This document shows positions 44,788 through 53,978 of a stretch of 64,000 nucleotides of DNA, one piece after another. The translations under genes and the position numbers were made by a program. Source of the stretch: Comamonas sp. (GTDB taxonomy: Bacteria > Pseudomonadota > Gammaproteobacteria > Burkholderiales > Burkholderiaceae_C); assembly GCA_031277805.1 (NCBI GenBank), contig JAITLR010000027.1, positions 124,001-188,000 on the forward strand. Reading direction: 5' to 3'. Within the stretch, counting starts at the first letter, position 1. The number at the start of each line of letters is the position of its first letter. Below the pieces are notes generated by a model, which was not told where the DNA came from, ran no database searches, and was given only the letters and a program-made list of their open reading frames with translations.

Positions 44788-45207
44788 CTATTCGACGATC
44801 TGTTGGAAGCTGTTGTAGTGATCGCCGGTGTAGAAGCAGGCATCCGGGATTTGCGGCTGAAGGCCGCCGCAGACGATGCGCCTGGCACCACGGTTGCGGG
44901 CGCCGGGTGTGCGCACGGTGTACTCGCGGTAATAGCCGCGAGCCTGCCGAGGCAGGATGCGCTCGCGATTGCCGAAGACAGAGCCGTCCTTGTCGCTGGT
45001 GAACGGACCACCTTGCAATATGCGGGCGTAAGTGCTGCGACCGTCGCGTGGCAGATCGGCCAGGGCAATCGTTTCGAAGCCGGGGACAGCTATACCGGCT
45101 TCGGGCGCCTTGCGCGCCAAAGCCGATGATGATGCCAGCGAGAAAGCGGCACCCAGCACAAGCGTCAAGCCCGTCCGGTACACCTTGGCTGCAGTGGCCT
45201 TGAGCAT
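44788..45207 (-). CDS. Secreted barnase-like guanyl ribonuclease
   Basis: A 139-residue N1/T1-type RNase with a signal peptide (TGLTLVLGAAFSLASSSALA, cut near ALARK). The mature part has FGNRERILP, GYYREYTVRTPG with the general-base Glu, GARRIVCGG with the catalytic Arg, and the His in YTGDHYNSF, matching barnase YTTDHYQTF. Two cysteines (VCGG and DACFY) could form a periplasmic disulfide. It is followed 120 bp later by a barstar gene. The active residues look intact, so the RNase should be functional. Confidence 0.9.
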   Translation of the reverse strand: MLKATAAKVYRTGLTLVLGAAFSLASSSALARKAPEAGIAVPGFETIALADLPRDGRSTYARILQGGPFTSDKDGSVFGNRERILPRQARGYYREYTVRTPGARNRGARRIVCGGLQPQIPDACFYTGDHYNSFQQIVE

Positions 45208-45417
45208 TCACTAAACCTTTCAGAATCTCAGGGAATCCCTGAAATTTCGACCCGTGAGTGTGACGGATAGGCCTGTAAATTGCAAGGATGCCCTGCTTTT
45301 GTGCATCTCAAGAGTGGCTGTTTACTGGCGTAGGCGGGCCGCCACGGTTTGCTCCAGGCAAGAACCCCCCCACTCGTTTTCAAACGGATGGGGCTATGAA
45401 GCAGAGGCGTTGGCGAT

Positions 45418-46908
45418 TTATTCGCCGTGTGTCGCAATTTCGACATTCACCTGACGATGAATGTTCTGCATGGAGGGGGATGGCTGCTTGTCCAGCAGGC
45501 TGACCACGACGATGGCGAGCGTGGAGAGCACAAAGCCGGGAATGATTTCATAGACCTCAAGCCATTGGAAATATTGCCAGACCAGCACGGTCAGTGCGCC
45601 TACGATCATGCCGGCCAGCGCGCCATTGCGGGTCATGCGGCCCCAGAGCAGCGACAGCAGCACCAGCGGGCCAAAAGCGGCGCCAAAGCCGGCCCAGGCA
45701 TTGCTGACCATGCCCAGCACCTTGGCCTTGGGGTCCTGGGCGATGATGATGGCGATGACGGCAATGGCAAAGACCATGGCGCGACCAAACCAGACCAGCT
45801 GCTTCTGCGAGGCATTCTTGTTCAGGAATGCCTTGTAGATATCCTGGGTCAGCGCGCTGGAGCACACCAGCAGCTGGCAGGACAGGGTGCTCATCACGGC
45901 AGCCAGCACGGCGGCAAGCAGTACGCCGCTGATCCAGGGGTTGAACAGCAGCTTGGCCACTTCCAGGAACACGTTCTCAGAGTTGGCATTCACGCCTGCG
46001 GCCAGATCGGGGCGGCTGCCGAAGAAGGCGATACCGAAAAAGCCCACGGCCACGGCGCCGCCCAGGCACAGCGCCATCCAGCTCATGCCGATGCGGCGTG
46101 CGTTGGGGATGGTGGCAACCGACTCGGCGGCCATGAAGCGCACGAGAATATGCGGCTGGCCGAAATAGCCCAGGCCCCAGGCCAGCAGGGAAACGATGGC
46201 AATGGTGGTCTGGCCCTGGAACATGTCGAAAGCGCCGCTGCGTGCGCTTTCGATGATCGCTGTGCTGGCCCCAACGCCGCCGTCGGCGTAGATGACCATC
46301 AGCGGCGCCAGGAGCAACGCCGTGATCATCAACGAGGCCTGGATGGTGTCGGTCCAGCTCACGGCAAGAAAGCCGCCGATGAACACATAGGCCATGGTGG
46401 CCACGGCGCCCACCCACAGGGCGGTCTGGTAGTCCATGCCGAACATGGATTCGAACAGGCGGGCACCGGCGACCACGCCTGAGGCGCAGTACACGGTGAA
46501 GAACACCAGAATCACCAGCGCCGTGACGATGCGCAGCAGATTGCTGCGGTCTTCAAAACGATTGGTGAAGTAGTCTGGAAGCGTCAGCGCATTGCCCACT
46601 TTTTCGGTGTAGACGCGCAGTCGCGCCGCCACAAAGCGCCAGTTGCACCAGGCGCCAAGGCACAGGCCGATCGCAATCCATGAGGCCGACAGTCCCTTGC
46701 TGAATACCTCACCAGGCAGGCCCATGAGCAACCAGCCGCTCATGTCCGAGGCACCTGCAGATAGCGCAGTCACGACCGGGCCAAGACTGCGGCCGCCCAG
46801 AATGTAATCGGACAGGCTGGATGTGGCCCTGTAGCCCATCCAGCCGATGAAAAACATGCCCAGCAGATAGATGGCAAAGGTGACTATGGTTGGGGTATTG
46901 GCGGTCAT
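45418..46908 (-). CDS. putP: Sodium/proline symporter
   Basis: A 496-residue SSS-family transporter with about 13 helices that imports proline with Na+. The N-terminal core GGRSLGPVVTALSAGASDMS and GWLLMGLPGEVFSKG is the PutP signature (about 37-70), with SLLAWGLGYFGQPHI later (about 235). It is a single gene on the minus strand. No putA lies in the window. The 210 bp between its end and the RNase gene show nothing clear. Confidence 0.94.
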   Translation of the reverse strand: MTANTPTIVTFAIYLLGMFFIGWMGYRATSSLSDYILGGRSLGPVVTALSAGASDMSGWLLMGLPGEVFSKGLSASWIAIGLCLGAWCNWRFVAARLRVYTEKVGNALTLPDYFTNRFEDRSNLLRIVTALVILVFFTVYCASGVVAGARLFESMFGMDYQTALWVGAVATMAYVFIGGFLAVSWTDTIQASLMITALLLAPLMVIYADGGVGASTAIIESARSGAFDMFQGQTTIAIVSLLAWGLGYFGQPHILVRFMAAESVATIPNARRIGMSWMALCLGGAVAVGFFGIAFFGSRPDLAAGVNANSENVFLEVAKLLFNPWISGVLLAAVLAAVMSTLSCQLLVCSSALTQDIYKAFLNKNASQKQLVWFGRAMVFAIAVIAIIIAQDPKAKVLGMVSNAWAGFGAAFGPLVLLSLLWGRMTRNGALAGMIVGALTVLVWQYFQWLEVYEIIPGFVLSTLAIVVVSLLDKQPSPSMQNIHRQVNVEIATHGE

Positions 46909-46971
46909 GTCGGCTCCGGGTCGGCGCAGCGCGCTATCAACATGTGAGTTTCATGCTGAGCGAAAACAAAT

Positions 46972-47007
46972 CCGCCAGCGGTCTCCTGTTGGGAGGCCTG
47001 CTGGCGG
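46972..47007 (-). terminator. Terminator of the penicillin-binding protein gene
   Basis: CCGCCAGC (46972-46979) pairs with GCTGGCGG (47000-47007), with CTCC/GGAG pairing inside. On the minus strand the hairpin is followed by ATTTGTTTTC. It lies 60 bp past the PBP stop and before putP. Confidence 0.7.
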
Positions 47008-47070
47008 GTGTCAGTGGGCGATTTGACCAGTTATTCGACAGCCCAGTGGGGCATGTGGCTGAACACGTTC

Positions 47071-49620
47071 TTACTGGGCGTCTTGCGGTGCATTCAGCGG
47101 CGCGGCTGGCGGCAGTGCCGTACCTATATCGCTCCAGGTGGATGGGTTGGGCGCTGGCGGGGTGTCGGCAGGTGCCAGTCCGGGGCTGCTGTCAGCATCG
47201 GGTGCCGGTGCGCTGCTGTCGGGTGCTGGCGTGCGGGTGCCTGCCGGGCTGGCAGGCAGGGCCGGTGTGCTCTCGGTGATATCTGTATCGTTGCTATCCG
47301 GTACGGAGGGCGCGGTGCCGGGCGTATGCGGGGCTACCGGTGGCTGACGGGGGCTGTCATGGTCCTCGGCATCGCTGCCATTGCTGCCCCATTGCTGCAT
47401 CCTGTCTCGCAGGCGGCCCACGAAATCGCTCCACCAGTGCGAGGTATTGGGCTCGGCAAAGCGCGCCTTGGCGTTGAGCAGGGGGCTGTGCAGTGCACGG
47501 AACATGAAGTCCCCCACCATGGGCAGAGCGCTGCGCGAACCCTGGCCCCATTGGTCGCTCTTGAGGGTGATGCGTGCATCGTTGAAGCCGGCCCAGGCAC
47601 CGACCACGATCTGCGGATGCATGAGGATGAACCAGCCATCCGCATTGCCCTGCGTGGTGCCAGTCTTGCCGGCCACATCGGCGCGTATGCCATATTGCTT
47701 GCGAATGGCGCGGCCCGTGCCCTTGTCGATCACGGTGCGCATCATTTCCAGCAGGTGGTAGTTGTGCTCCTCGTCCCAGGCTTCGTCGGGCCTGGGCGGT
47801 GTGAATTCGGCCAGCACCTGGCCATCGGCGCTCTCGATGCGGGTGACCAGCTGGGGTGGTGTGTAGCGGCCGGCATTGGCGATGCTGCCATAGGCGTTGA
47901 CCATTTCCAGTAGCGTGACGGGGCTGGAGCCCAGGGCCAGCGCAGGCACGGCCTCCAGAGGACTCTGGCGCACTCCCAATGCCCGTGCCAGTTTGATGAC
48001 CCGGTCCACGCCCACTTCCTGCATCAGCTCGGCGGTGATCGTGTTCTTGGAATAAGCCAGGGCATCGCTGAGCGTCATGGGCACGCCCGTGGGCTCGACG
48101 GCATCGCTGGGACGCCAGATCTCGCCGCCCGGCAGCTTGATCTCGACTTCTTCATCCTTGCGCGTGTCGTCAGGCCTGGCGCCTTGCCGCAGCGCAGCGC
48201 CATAGACAAAAGGCTTGAAGGTGGAGCCAGGCTGGCGCCGCGCCTGGGCGACATGGTCGAACGCATCCTGCGCATAGTCGCGGCTACCCACCCAGGCCAG
48301 CACGGCTGAGTTGCGTGGGTCCATGGCCAGAAACCCGGCCTGCACCCGTGTCTTGTCGTCCCGCAGCTGTTTCATGAAGGCCTTGTCGGTCAGCAGCTTC
48401 TTGAGGGCCTCCTCGGCGCTCAGGCTGCCCGCCTGCACCAGCTTGCGATAGGCCGGTGTCTCGCGCACCAGCTGCAGCACCAGATCGTTGTCGGGGCTCC
48501 AGCCGTCACGGTGGCTCCAGTTGGTGTTGGCGATGTTTTGCAGCGTGCGCATCTGGCGGTTCACCGATTGCTGCGCCCAGCTCTGCAGCCGTGAATCCAG
48601 CGTGGTGCGCACCACCAGGCCATCGGTGTAGATGTTGTAGTCGTTCTGGTCGGCCCAAGTGATCAGCCATTTGCGCAGCTGCTGCGCAAAGTGCGGCGCC
48701 ATGCCCACGGGCTCTTCCTGGCGCTCGAAGTCCAGGCGCATGGGGCGCTTTTTCAGGCGCTCGAATTCGTCATCTTTCAGCTCGCCGCGCTTGACCATCT
48801 GGCTCAGCACCGTGTTGCGGCGGGCCAGTGCGCGGTCCGGGTTGATGACGGGGTTGTAATAGGCGTTGCCCTTGAGCATGCCCACCAGCGTGGCGCTCTC
48901 CAGCACCGTAAGCTTGGCGGCCGACTTGTCGAAATAGGTGCGTGCCGCCATCTCTATGCCATAGGCGTTGTAGAGAAAGGGGACGGTGTTCAGATAGGTC
49001 TCTAGGATCTCGTCCTTGGTGTAGAGCGCCTCTATCTTGAAGGCCGTGATGGCCTCCTTGAGCTTGCGGTTGATATTGCGGGCGCGGCCGATTTCAGTGG
49101 GGTAGAGATTGCGTGCCAGCTGCTGGGTAATGGTGGAGCCTCCCTGCGGATTGCCCTGGAGGGTGTGGAGGACCGAGCCCATGGTGCGCGTGAAATCCAT
49201 GCCATGGTGCTGATAGAAACGATGGTCTTCCGTGGCCACCAGGGCCTTGACGACGGAGGGCGAGATCTGCTCCAGCGGCACCCACTGGCGGTTGCTGCGC
49301 TTGAACTCGCCAATCAGCTTGCCGTCGGCGCTCATGATTTGCGCGGGCTGTTCCAGCTTGGCCTTGCGCAGGTCGCTGATGCTGGGTGTGAATGGAATCA
49401 GCAGCAGCACATACAGCACGAACAGCACGGGCAGGGCGACCAGCACGCGCAGCCATTCCTGGCGGGTCGGCCAGCGATGCCACCAGGGCAGGGCGGCAAT
49501 GCGCTGGCCTAGCGCGGTGGCGCGAGCGCGCGTCCACAGTGCTTTAGCCTGTGAGACACATTTTTCTTGGATTTCTTGAAAGGACAAACGCACGTTGCAA
49601 GGCAGCCCGCCAAGGGCCAC
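47071..49620 (-). CDS. Bifunctional class A penicillin-binding protein
   Basis: Peptidoglycan polymerase and crosslinker of about 840 residues. A cytoplasmic stub and one membrane helix (VLVALPVLFVLYVLLLIPF) precede the GT51 domain with EDHRFYQHHG (about 131), GGSTITQQLARN and RKLKEA. The transpeptidase domain has STFK in RQPGSTFKPF (active Ser), SKN in AYSKNT, and KTGTTQG. The last about 95 residues are a Pro/Ser/Asp-rich, probably disordered tail. No ATG start fits: candidates are GTG 49620, GTG 49593 and TTG 49587, all with weak ribosome sites, so the N-terminus is uncertain. Confidence 0.9.
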   Translation of the reverse strand: MALGGLPCNVRLSFQEIQEKCVSQAKALWTRARATALGQRIAALPWWHRWPTRQEWLRVLVALPVLFVLYVLLLIPFTPSISDLRKAKLEQPAQIMSADGKLIGEFKRSNRQWVPLEQISPSVVKALVATEDHRFYQHHGMDFTRTMGSVLHTLQGNPQGGSTITQQLARNLYPTEIGRARNINRKLKEAITAFKIEALYTKDEILETYLNTVPFLYNAYGIEMAARTYFDKSAAKLTVLESATLVGMLKGNAYYNPVINPDRALARRNTVLSQMVKRGELKDDEFERLKKRPMRLDFERQEEPVGMAPHFAQQLRKWLITWADQNDYNIYTDGLVVRTTLDSRLQSWAQQSVNRQMRTLQNIANTNWSHRDGWSPDNDLVLQLVRETPAYRKLVQAGSLSAEEALKKLLTDKAFMKQLRDDKTRVQAGFLAMDPRNSAVLAWVGSRDYAQDAFDHVAQARRQPGSTFKPFVYGAALRQGARPDDTRKDEEVEIKLPGGEIWRPSDAVEPTGVPMTLSDALAYSKNTITAELMQEVGVDRVIKLARALGVRQSPLEAVPALALGSSPVTLLEMVNAYGSIANAGRYTPPQLVTRIESADGQVLAEFTPPRPDEAWDEEHNYHLLEMMRTVIDKGTGRAIRKQYGIRADVAGKTGTTQGNADGWFILMHPQIVVGAWAGFNDARITLKSDQWGQGSRSALPMVGDFMFRALHSPLLNAKARFAEPNTSHWWSDFVGRLRDRMQQWGSNGSDAEDHDSPRQPPVAPHTPGTAPSVPDSNDTDITESTPALPASPAGTRTPAPDSSAPAPDADSSPGLAPADTPPAPNPSTWSDIGTALPPAAPLNAPQDAQ

Positions 49621-49802
49621 AGAGAGGCAAGACTGCGAAGAATGCCCAAAAAACAGGCGCGATGCAGCAGTCTCGTCTCTTTTCTATGGTTGCAGCCCCG
49701 GTATTTGTGCGGCAGCCGCCGTCATGGTTGCAAACCGACAACGGGGAATCTGTGGCCCGAGGCGAGCACGAAAGCAGGCAGACGAAGTTTCAAATCCCGC
49801 GT

Positions 49803-50345
49803 CTATTTGTGCATCCAGTCGGACAGCTCGTCGGCGTGCTCTTGCTCCTGTTCCAGAATCTGCTCGATCAATCGGCGCGTGGTGTGGTCCTTGTCGCCGA
49901 TCAGCGCAATCATCTGCGTATAGGCCTCGATGGCCACACGTTCGGCCACCAGGTTGGAGCGGATCATGGCGTGCAGGTCCAGCTCCTCGTTGTAGTCGGC
50001 ATGGCTGCGCTTGGTCAGTGTGGCGGGGTTGAAGTCGGGCTCGCCGCCCAGCTGCACAATGCGTGCCGCGATGCGGTCGGCATGGGCTTGCTCCTCATTG
50101 GCGTGCACCAGAAACTCGTTCGCCACTGCGGGCGACGACAGGCCGGTGGCCGTGAAGTGGTGGCGCTTGTAGCGCAGGATGCACACCAGCTCGGTAGCCA
50201 AGGAGTCATTGAGCAGCTTGATGATGTCCTGGCGCCAGGGGCTTTTTTCGTCAACCACCGCGCCATCGTCCAGGCTGCGTTTGGCGCGCTCCAGCGCTTT
50301 TTCATCCAGCTTGAGAGGGGTCTTCTTGTCAGCAGATTGCGTCAT
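49803..50345 (-). CDS. Ferritin-like (bacterioferritin/Dps-type) protein
   Basis: A 180-residue four-helix-bundle protein. Carboxylate/His ligands typical of a diiron ferroxidase are visible in ATELVCILRYKRHHF (about 64-78), EEQAHADRIAARI, ERVAIEAYTQM and EQEQEHADEL (about 165). That spacing resembles bacterioferritin more than Dps. Likely iron storage or protection against peroxide. The ATG at 50345 is preferred; the frame to 50444 lacks family support. It is divergent from the glutathione peroxidase gene, which suits a shared oxidative-stress role. Confidence 0.88.
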   Translation of the reverse strand: MTQSADKKTPLKLDEKALERAKRSLDDGAVVDEKSPWRQDIIKLLNDSLATELVCILRYKRHHFTATGLSSPAVANEFLVHANEEQAHADRIAARIVQLGGEPDFNPATLTKRSHADYNEELDLHAMIRSNLVAERVAIEAYTQMIALIGDKDHTTRRLIEQILEQEQEHADELSDWMHK

Positions 50346-50571
50346 ACGTGGGTCTTTTGAAGTTGGGGGGAAAGAGCAAGCGAGGAGGGTAGATCTGGGC
50401 CGCCTCGGTGAGCTTGCGCAGGCGAAGGCTGGCCGTACGGCCATCCGGCGTGGTCCAACTTAGACCGCTTTGCCGGGGCTGTCTGTGAGACAAGTCCGCA
50501 TAAGCTCGGCCAAGAGCCGCCGGTATCGCTGCTGGCGTAAGCTAGGCAATCAACATCCAAGGAGAGGCGTC

Positions 50572-51057
50572 ATGACTGCATCGGTCTACGACTTTGAAGC
50601 CACCAGCATCACGGGCCAGAGCGTGCCGCTGGCCGACTATCGCGGCAAGGTGCTGCTGATCGTCAACACCGCCAGCGCCTGCGGCTTCACGCCGCAGTAC
50701 AAAGGCCTGCAGGCTCTGCACGAGCAGTACGAGGGCCAGGGCCTGGTGGTGCTGGGCTTTCCCTGCAATCAGTTCGGAGCGCAGGAAAAAGGCTCGGACG
50801 ATGAAATCGTCAGCTTTTGCGAGATGAATTTCGGCGTGACCTTCCCGTTGATGCACAAGATCGAGGTCAACGGCGAGGGCGCGCACCCGCTGTACCGCTG
50901 GCTCACAGCCGAAGCGCCCGGCGTGTTGGGTACCAAGTCCATCAAGTGGAACTTCACCAAGTTTCTGATCGGGCGCGATGGGCAGGTCATCCGCCGTTAT
51001 GCGCCACAGGACAAGCCCGAAAAACTGGCGGCGGATATCCAGGCCGCGCTGGCCTGA
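50572..51057 (+). CDS. Glutathione peroxidase family protein (Cys type)
   Basis: A 161-residue thiol peroxidase. The active Cys is in NTASACGFTPQY (about residue 37), FPCNQFGAQEKG carries the Gln/second Cys and KWNFTKFLIG the Trp-Asn of the catalytic tetrad. It reduces hydrogen or lipid peroxides with glutathione or thioredoxin. The start at 50572 is fixed by AAGGAG. It is divergent from the ferritin-like gene. A dispersed AGCT...AAGCG repeat hairpin (51077-51120) lies after the stop and may terminate it. Confidence 0.94.
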   Translation: MTASVYDFEATSITGQSVPLADYRGKVLLIVNTASACGFTPQYKGLQALHEQYEGQGLVVLGFPCNQFGAQEKGSDDEIVSFCEMNFGVTFPLMHKIEVNGEGAHPLYRWLTAEAPGVLGTKSIKWNFTKFLIGRDGQVIRRYAPQDKPEKLAADIQAALA

Positions 51058-51125
51058 ATACCGGCCTTGATCAAAGTGATAGCTGCTGGCGCTTGCACAT
51101 CAAGCGTTTGAGTTGTTTTTGATGC

Positions 51126-52037
51126 TTATTCCTCGGTCAGCGCCCTGAAGGCTTGCGCCAGATGATCAAGCAAGGCACGCACTGCGGGCAACTGGCCGCG
51201 GCGTGATGCGTAGACCGCATGGATGATTTCGCGCCGGGGCTCCCAGCCGGGCAGCACCTGCACCAGAGAGCCACTGAGCAGGTCATCGAGCACAAACATG
51301 CTGGGTAGCTGCACCACGCCAACGCCCTGAATGGCGGCCTCGTGCAGCGCCTGCATGGACTGCGTGACATAGCGCGGGCTATGGCGTACCTCGGCATGAA
51401 TATTGTCCGGCCCATATAGCTGCCAGCGATGTGTTTCCCGTGGCGGGCCCAGATCCAGGCTGGGCCAATGGCTCAGATCCATGGGGCCGGAGGCCTGGCC
51501 GTACCGGGTGATCAGGGCCGGGGCGGCGACCAGACACTGGCGACGCTCTGCCAGGTGGCGCAGCACCAGCTCGCTGTCCTGCAGCGGTGGCGGGCGTACG
51601 CGTATGGCCAGATCCAGCCCCTCGGCCACTACATCCACACGGCGGTTGGTTTCATCGACCTGCAACTGAACCTCGGGATACTGGGCCATGAAGTCCGCCA
51701 GCATGCTGCCCAGGCGCGAGGACAGCAGAGCCACGGGGCAGCTCAGGCGCACCAGGCCGCAGGGCGCGGTATGCAGCACGGCCACGGACTCCTCTGCGGC
51801 CTGGGCCTCGGTCAGCATGGCGCGGCAATGCTCGTAATAGCGTTTGCCGACTTCGGTGACGGCAAAACTGCGCGTGGAGCGCAGCAGCAACTGGGCGCCC
51901 AGGCGCTCTTCCAGCGCGGCCACATGGCGGCTGAGTTTGGATTTGGGAATGCCCAGTGCGCGGCCCGCAGCGGCGAAGCCGCCGTGTTCCACCACCTGGG
52001 CGAAGTAGTAGAGCTCGTTGAGATCTGGCAGTTTCAT
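51126..52037 (-). CDS. LysR family transcriptional regulator
   Basis: A 303-residue regulator. DNA-binding domain at 4-62 (ELYYFAQVVEHGGFAAAGRA then KSKLSRHVAALEERLGAQLL), effector domain from about 90. Divergent from the pirin gene, with 133 bp between starts, so control of the pirin-isochorismatase set is likely. AT-rich segments in that gap could hold the T-N11-A site, but I do not mark one. Effector unknown. Confidence 0.92.
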   Translation of the reverse strand: MKLPDLNELYYFAQVVEHGGFAAAGRALGIPKSKLSRHVAALEERLGAQLLLRSTRSFAVTEVGKRYYEHCRAMLTEAQAAEESVAVLHTAPCGLVRLSCPVALLSSRLGSMLADFMAQYPEVQLQVDETNRRVDVVAEGLDLAIRVRPPPLQDSELVLRHLAERRQCLVAAPALITRYGQASGPMDLSHWPSLDLGPPRETHRWQLYGPDNIHAEVRHSPRYVTQSMQALHEAAIQGVGVVQLPSMFVLDDLLSGSLVQVLPGWEPRREIIHAVYASRRGQLPAVRALLDHLAQAFRALTEE

Positions 52038-52170
52038 CGTTTCAAAAGTGGAACTCTGAGGCTGAATATTGTGGACTACTCAAGTCGATGTTCCAGATTC
52101 ATACTTCATCCATGTTCAACGCCTGCCCTGTTTTTCACGAACTGCAGGCTCGTCGCAAGGAGAAATCACC

Positions 52171-53121
52171 ATGCTCAAGAAAATCCTGGGTGTCTACGAA
52201 GCCCCACGTCCCCACTGGGTGGGCAATGGCTTTCCCGTGCGCTCGCTGTTCAGCTACGGCGATCACGGCAAGGCGCTGAGCCCCTTTTTGCTGCTGGACC
52301 ACGCCGGACCCCATCAGTTCACGCCCACCACCGAGCAGCGCGGCGTAGGCACGCACCCGCACCGCGGCTTTGAAACTGTGACCATCGTCTACGAAGGCGA
52401 GGTGGCCCACCGCGATTCCACTGGCGCTGGCGGCACCATCGGCCCAGGCGATGTGCAATGGATGACGGCTGCCTCGGGCATCCTGCACGAGGAGTTCCAC
52501 TCCGAAGCCTATGCCAGGACGGGCGGCCCGTTCGAGATGGTGCAACTGTGGGTCAACCTGCCCGCCAAGGACAAGATGGCTACCCCCGGCTATCAGACGC
52601 TGCTGAATGCGGACATTCCGCAAGTGGCTTTGCCCGACGGTGCAGGTTCGGTGCGCGTGATTGCGGGCGACTTTGAAGCCGCTCAAGGCGAGGTCTCACG
52701 CGGCCCGGCCTCTCGTGGCCCGGCCTCTCGTGGCCCGGCCAGGACATTCACGCCCATCAATGTCTGGGATGTGCGTATCAAGGCCGGGGCTGCCACTGAA
52801 CTCAAGGCCCAGCCCGGTCACACGCTGGCGCTGGTGGTACTGCACGGCACGCTGCTCATCAACGGCACGGACGTGGCCCGTGCCGGTCAGCTGGTGCACA
52901 TGGACCGCGCCGCCGACACGGTGCACCTGGAGGCCAACAACGACGTCACGCTGCTGTGGCTGTCGGGCGAGCCTATCGACGAGCCCGTGGTCGGCTATGG
53001 CCCCTTTGTCATGAACAGTGACGAGGAAATCGCTCAGGCCATGGACGACTTCCGCAGCGGCCGCTTCGGGCGCATTCCGCCCGCCGAGCGCCATGCCAGA
53101 GCCGCCGGCCCGGCTCACTAA
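52171..53121 (+). CDS. Pirin family protein
   Basis: A 316-residue bicupin. The metal-binding N-terminal cupin has THPHRGFETVTIVYEGE (about 60-76) and the later Glu/His of ILHEEFHSE (about 108-116); the second cupin covers about 195-285. Bacterial pirins are quercetinase-like or redox regulators; function here is unproven. Between the cupins lies a 15-residue threefold SRGPA repeat encoded by a 15-bp tandem DNA repeat, outside normal pirin sequence. AAGGAG fixes the ATG at 52171. It heads a group with two isochorismatase-like genes. Confidence 0.9.
   Translation: MLKKILGVYEAPRPHWVGNGFPVRSLFSYGDHGKALSPFLLLDHAGPHQFTPTTEQRGVGTHPHRGFETVTIVYEGEVAHRDSTGAGGTIGPGDVQWMTAASGILHEEFHSEAYARTGGPFEMVQLWVNLPAKDKMATPGYQTLLNADIPQVALPDGAGSVRVIAGDFEAAQGEVSRGPASRGPASRGPARTFTPINVWDVRIKAGAATELKAQPGHTLALVVLHGTLLINGTDVARAGQLVHMDRAADTVHLEANNDVTLLWLSGEPIDEPVVGYGPFVMNSDEEIAQAMDDFRSGRFGRIPPAERHARAAGPAH
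52696..52740 (+). repeat. 15-bp tandem repeat inside the pirin gene
   Basis: Three in-frame units of TCTCGTGGCCCGGCC (the first slightly changed) encode SRGPA three times. It is a likely site of copy-number change by slippage. Confidence 0.85.
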
Positions 53122-53249
53122 GCGCTGATCCTGGCATTCGCAGCCGCGTCAGGCGTCTGCGCATCCCGATGCCGACCTGTCCGCAAAGCGGGTCGGCATC
53201 TTTCCCTCCCGTTCCATCAACCAGGCTTTCCGAAGCCCAAGGAGCACCC

Positions 53250-53945
53250 ATGTCCGTTCAATCCGTCGCCATCCCCGCCAACTTCAACGGCGCCAAGCCC
53301 GTGATCGACCCCGACAACGTCGCCATGCTGCTGATCGACCATCAAAGCGGCCTGTTCCAGACCGTGCACGACATGCCGTTCACCACCTTGCGCATGCTGG
53401 CCAGCACCCTGGCCAAGATCGCTTCGCTGGCCAAGATTCCGGTGATCACCACGGCATCGGTGCCCCAGGGCCCCAACGGTCCCTTGATCCCCGAGATCCA
53501 CCAGAACGCACCCCATGCGAAGTACATCGCCCGCAAGGGAGAAATCAACGCCTGGGACAACCCCGAATTCGTGCAAGCGGTGAAGGACACCGGCAAGAAG
53601 CAACTCATCATTGCCGGCACCATCACCAGCGTGTGCATGGCCTTTCCCTCCATTGCTGCCGTGGCCGATGGTTACCAAGTGTTTGCTGTCATCGATGCGT
53701 CGGGAACCTACTCCAAGATGGCGGAGGAAATCACCCTGGCTCGCATGATGCAGGCCGGAGTGGTGCCCATCGACACCGCAGCCGTGGCTTCGGAGTTGCA
53801 GAAGACCTGGAACCGGGAGGACGCCGCCGAATGGGCCCAGGCCTATACCGGCATCTTCCCCAACTACCAGTTGCTGATCGAAAGCTACGCCAAGGCCCAG
53901 GAAGTGATTCAGAACCATGAAGTGCTGGATTCCCAGCGCGCCTGA
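53250..53945 (+). CDS. Isochorismatase-like hydrolase (YcaC type), first copy
   Basis: A 231-residue cysteine hydrolase. The catalytic Asp is in MLLIDHQSGLF (about 34), the Lys in DTGKKQLIIAG and the Cys in TITSVCMAFPS (about 131). The whole-length pattern resembles YcaC-type proteins of unknown substrate. AAGGAG gives the start at 53250. The next gene is a paralog with the same core, and pirin lies upstream, so the three probably form one regulon under the divergent LysR protein. Confidence 0.88.
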   Translation: MSVQSVAIPANFNGAKPVIDPDNVAMLLIDHQSGLFQTVHDMPFTTLRMLASTLAKIASLAKIPVITTASVPQGPNGPLIPEIHQNAPHAKYIARKGEINAWDNPEFVQAVKDTGKKQLIIAGTITSVCMAFPSIAAVADGYQVFAVIDASGTYSKMAEEITLARMMQAGVVPIDTAAVASELQKTWNREDAAEWAQAYTGIFPNYQLLIESYAKAQEVIQNHEVLDSQRA

Positions 53946-53978
53946 TTTTTCACCCCAACCACCCTGAAGGAGATCGCC

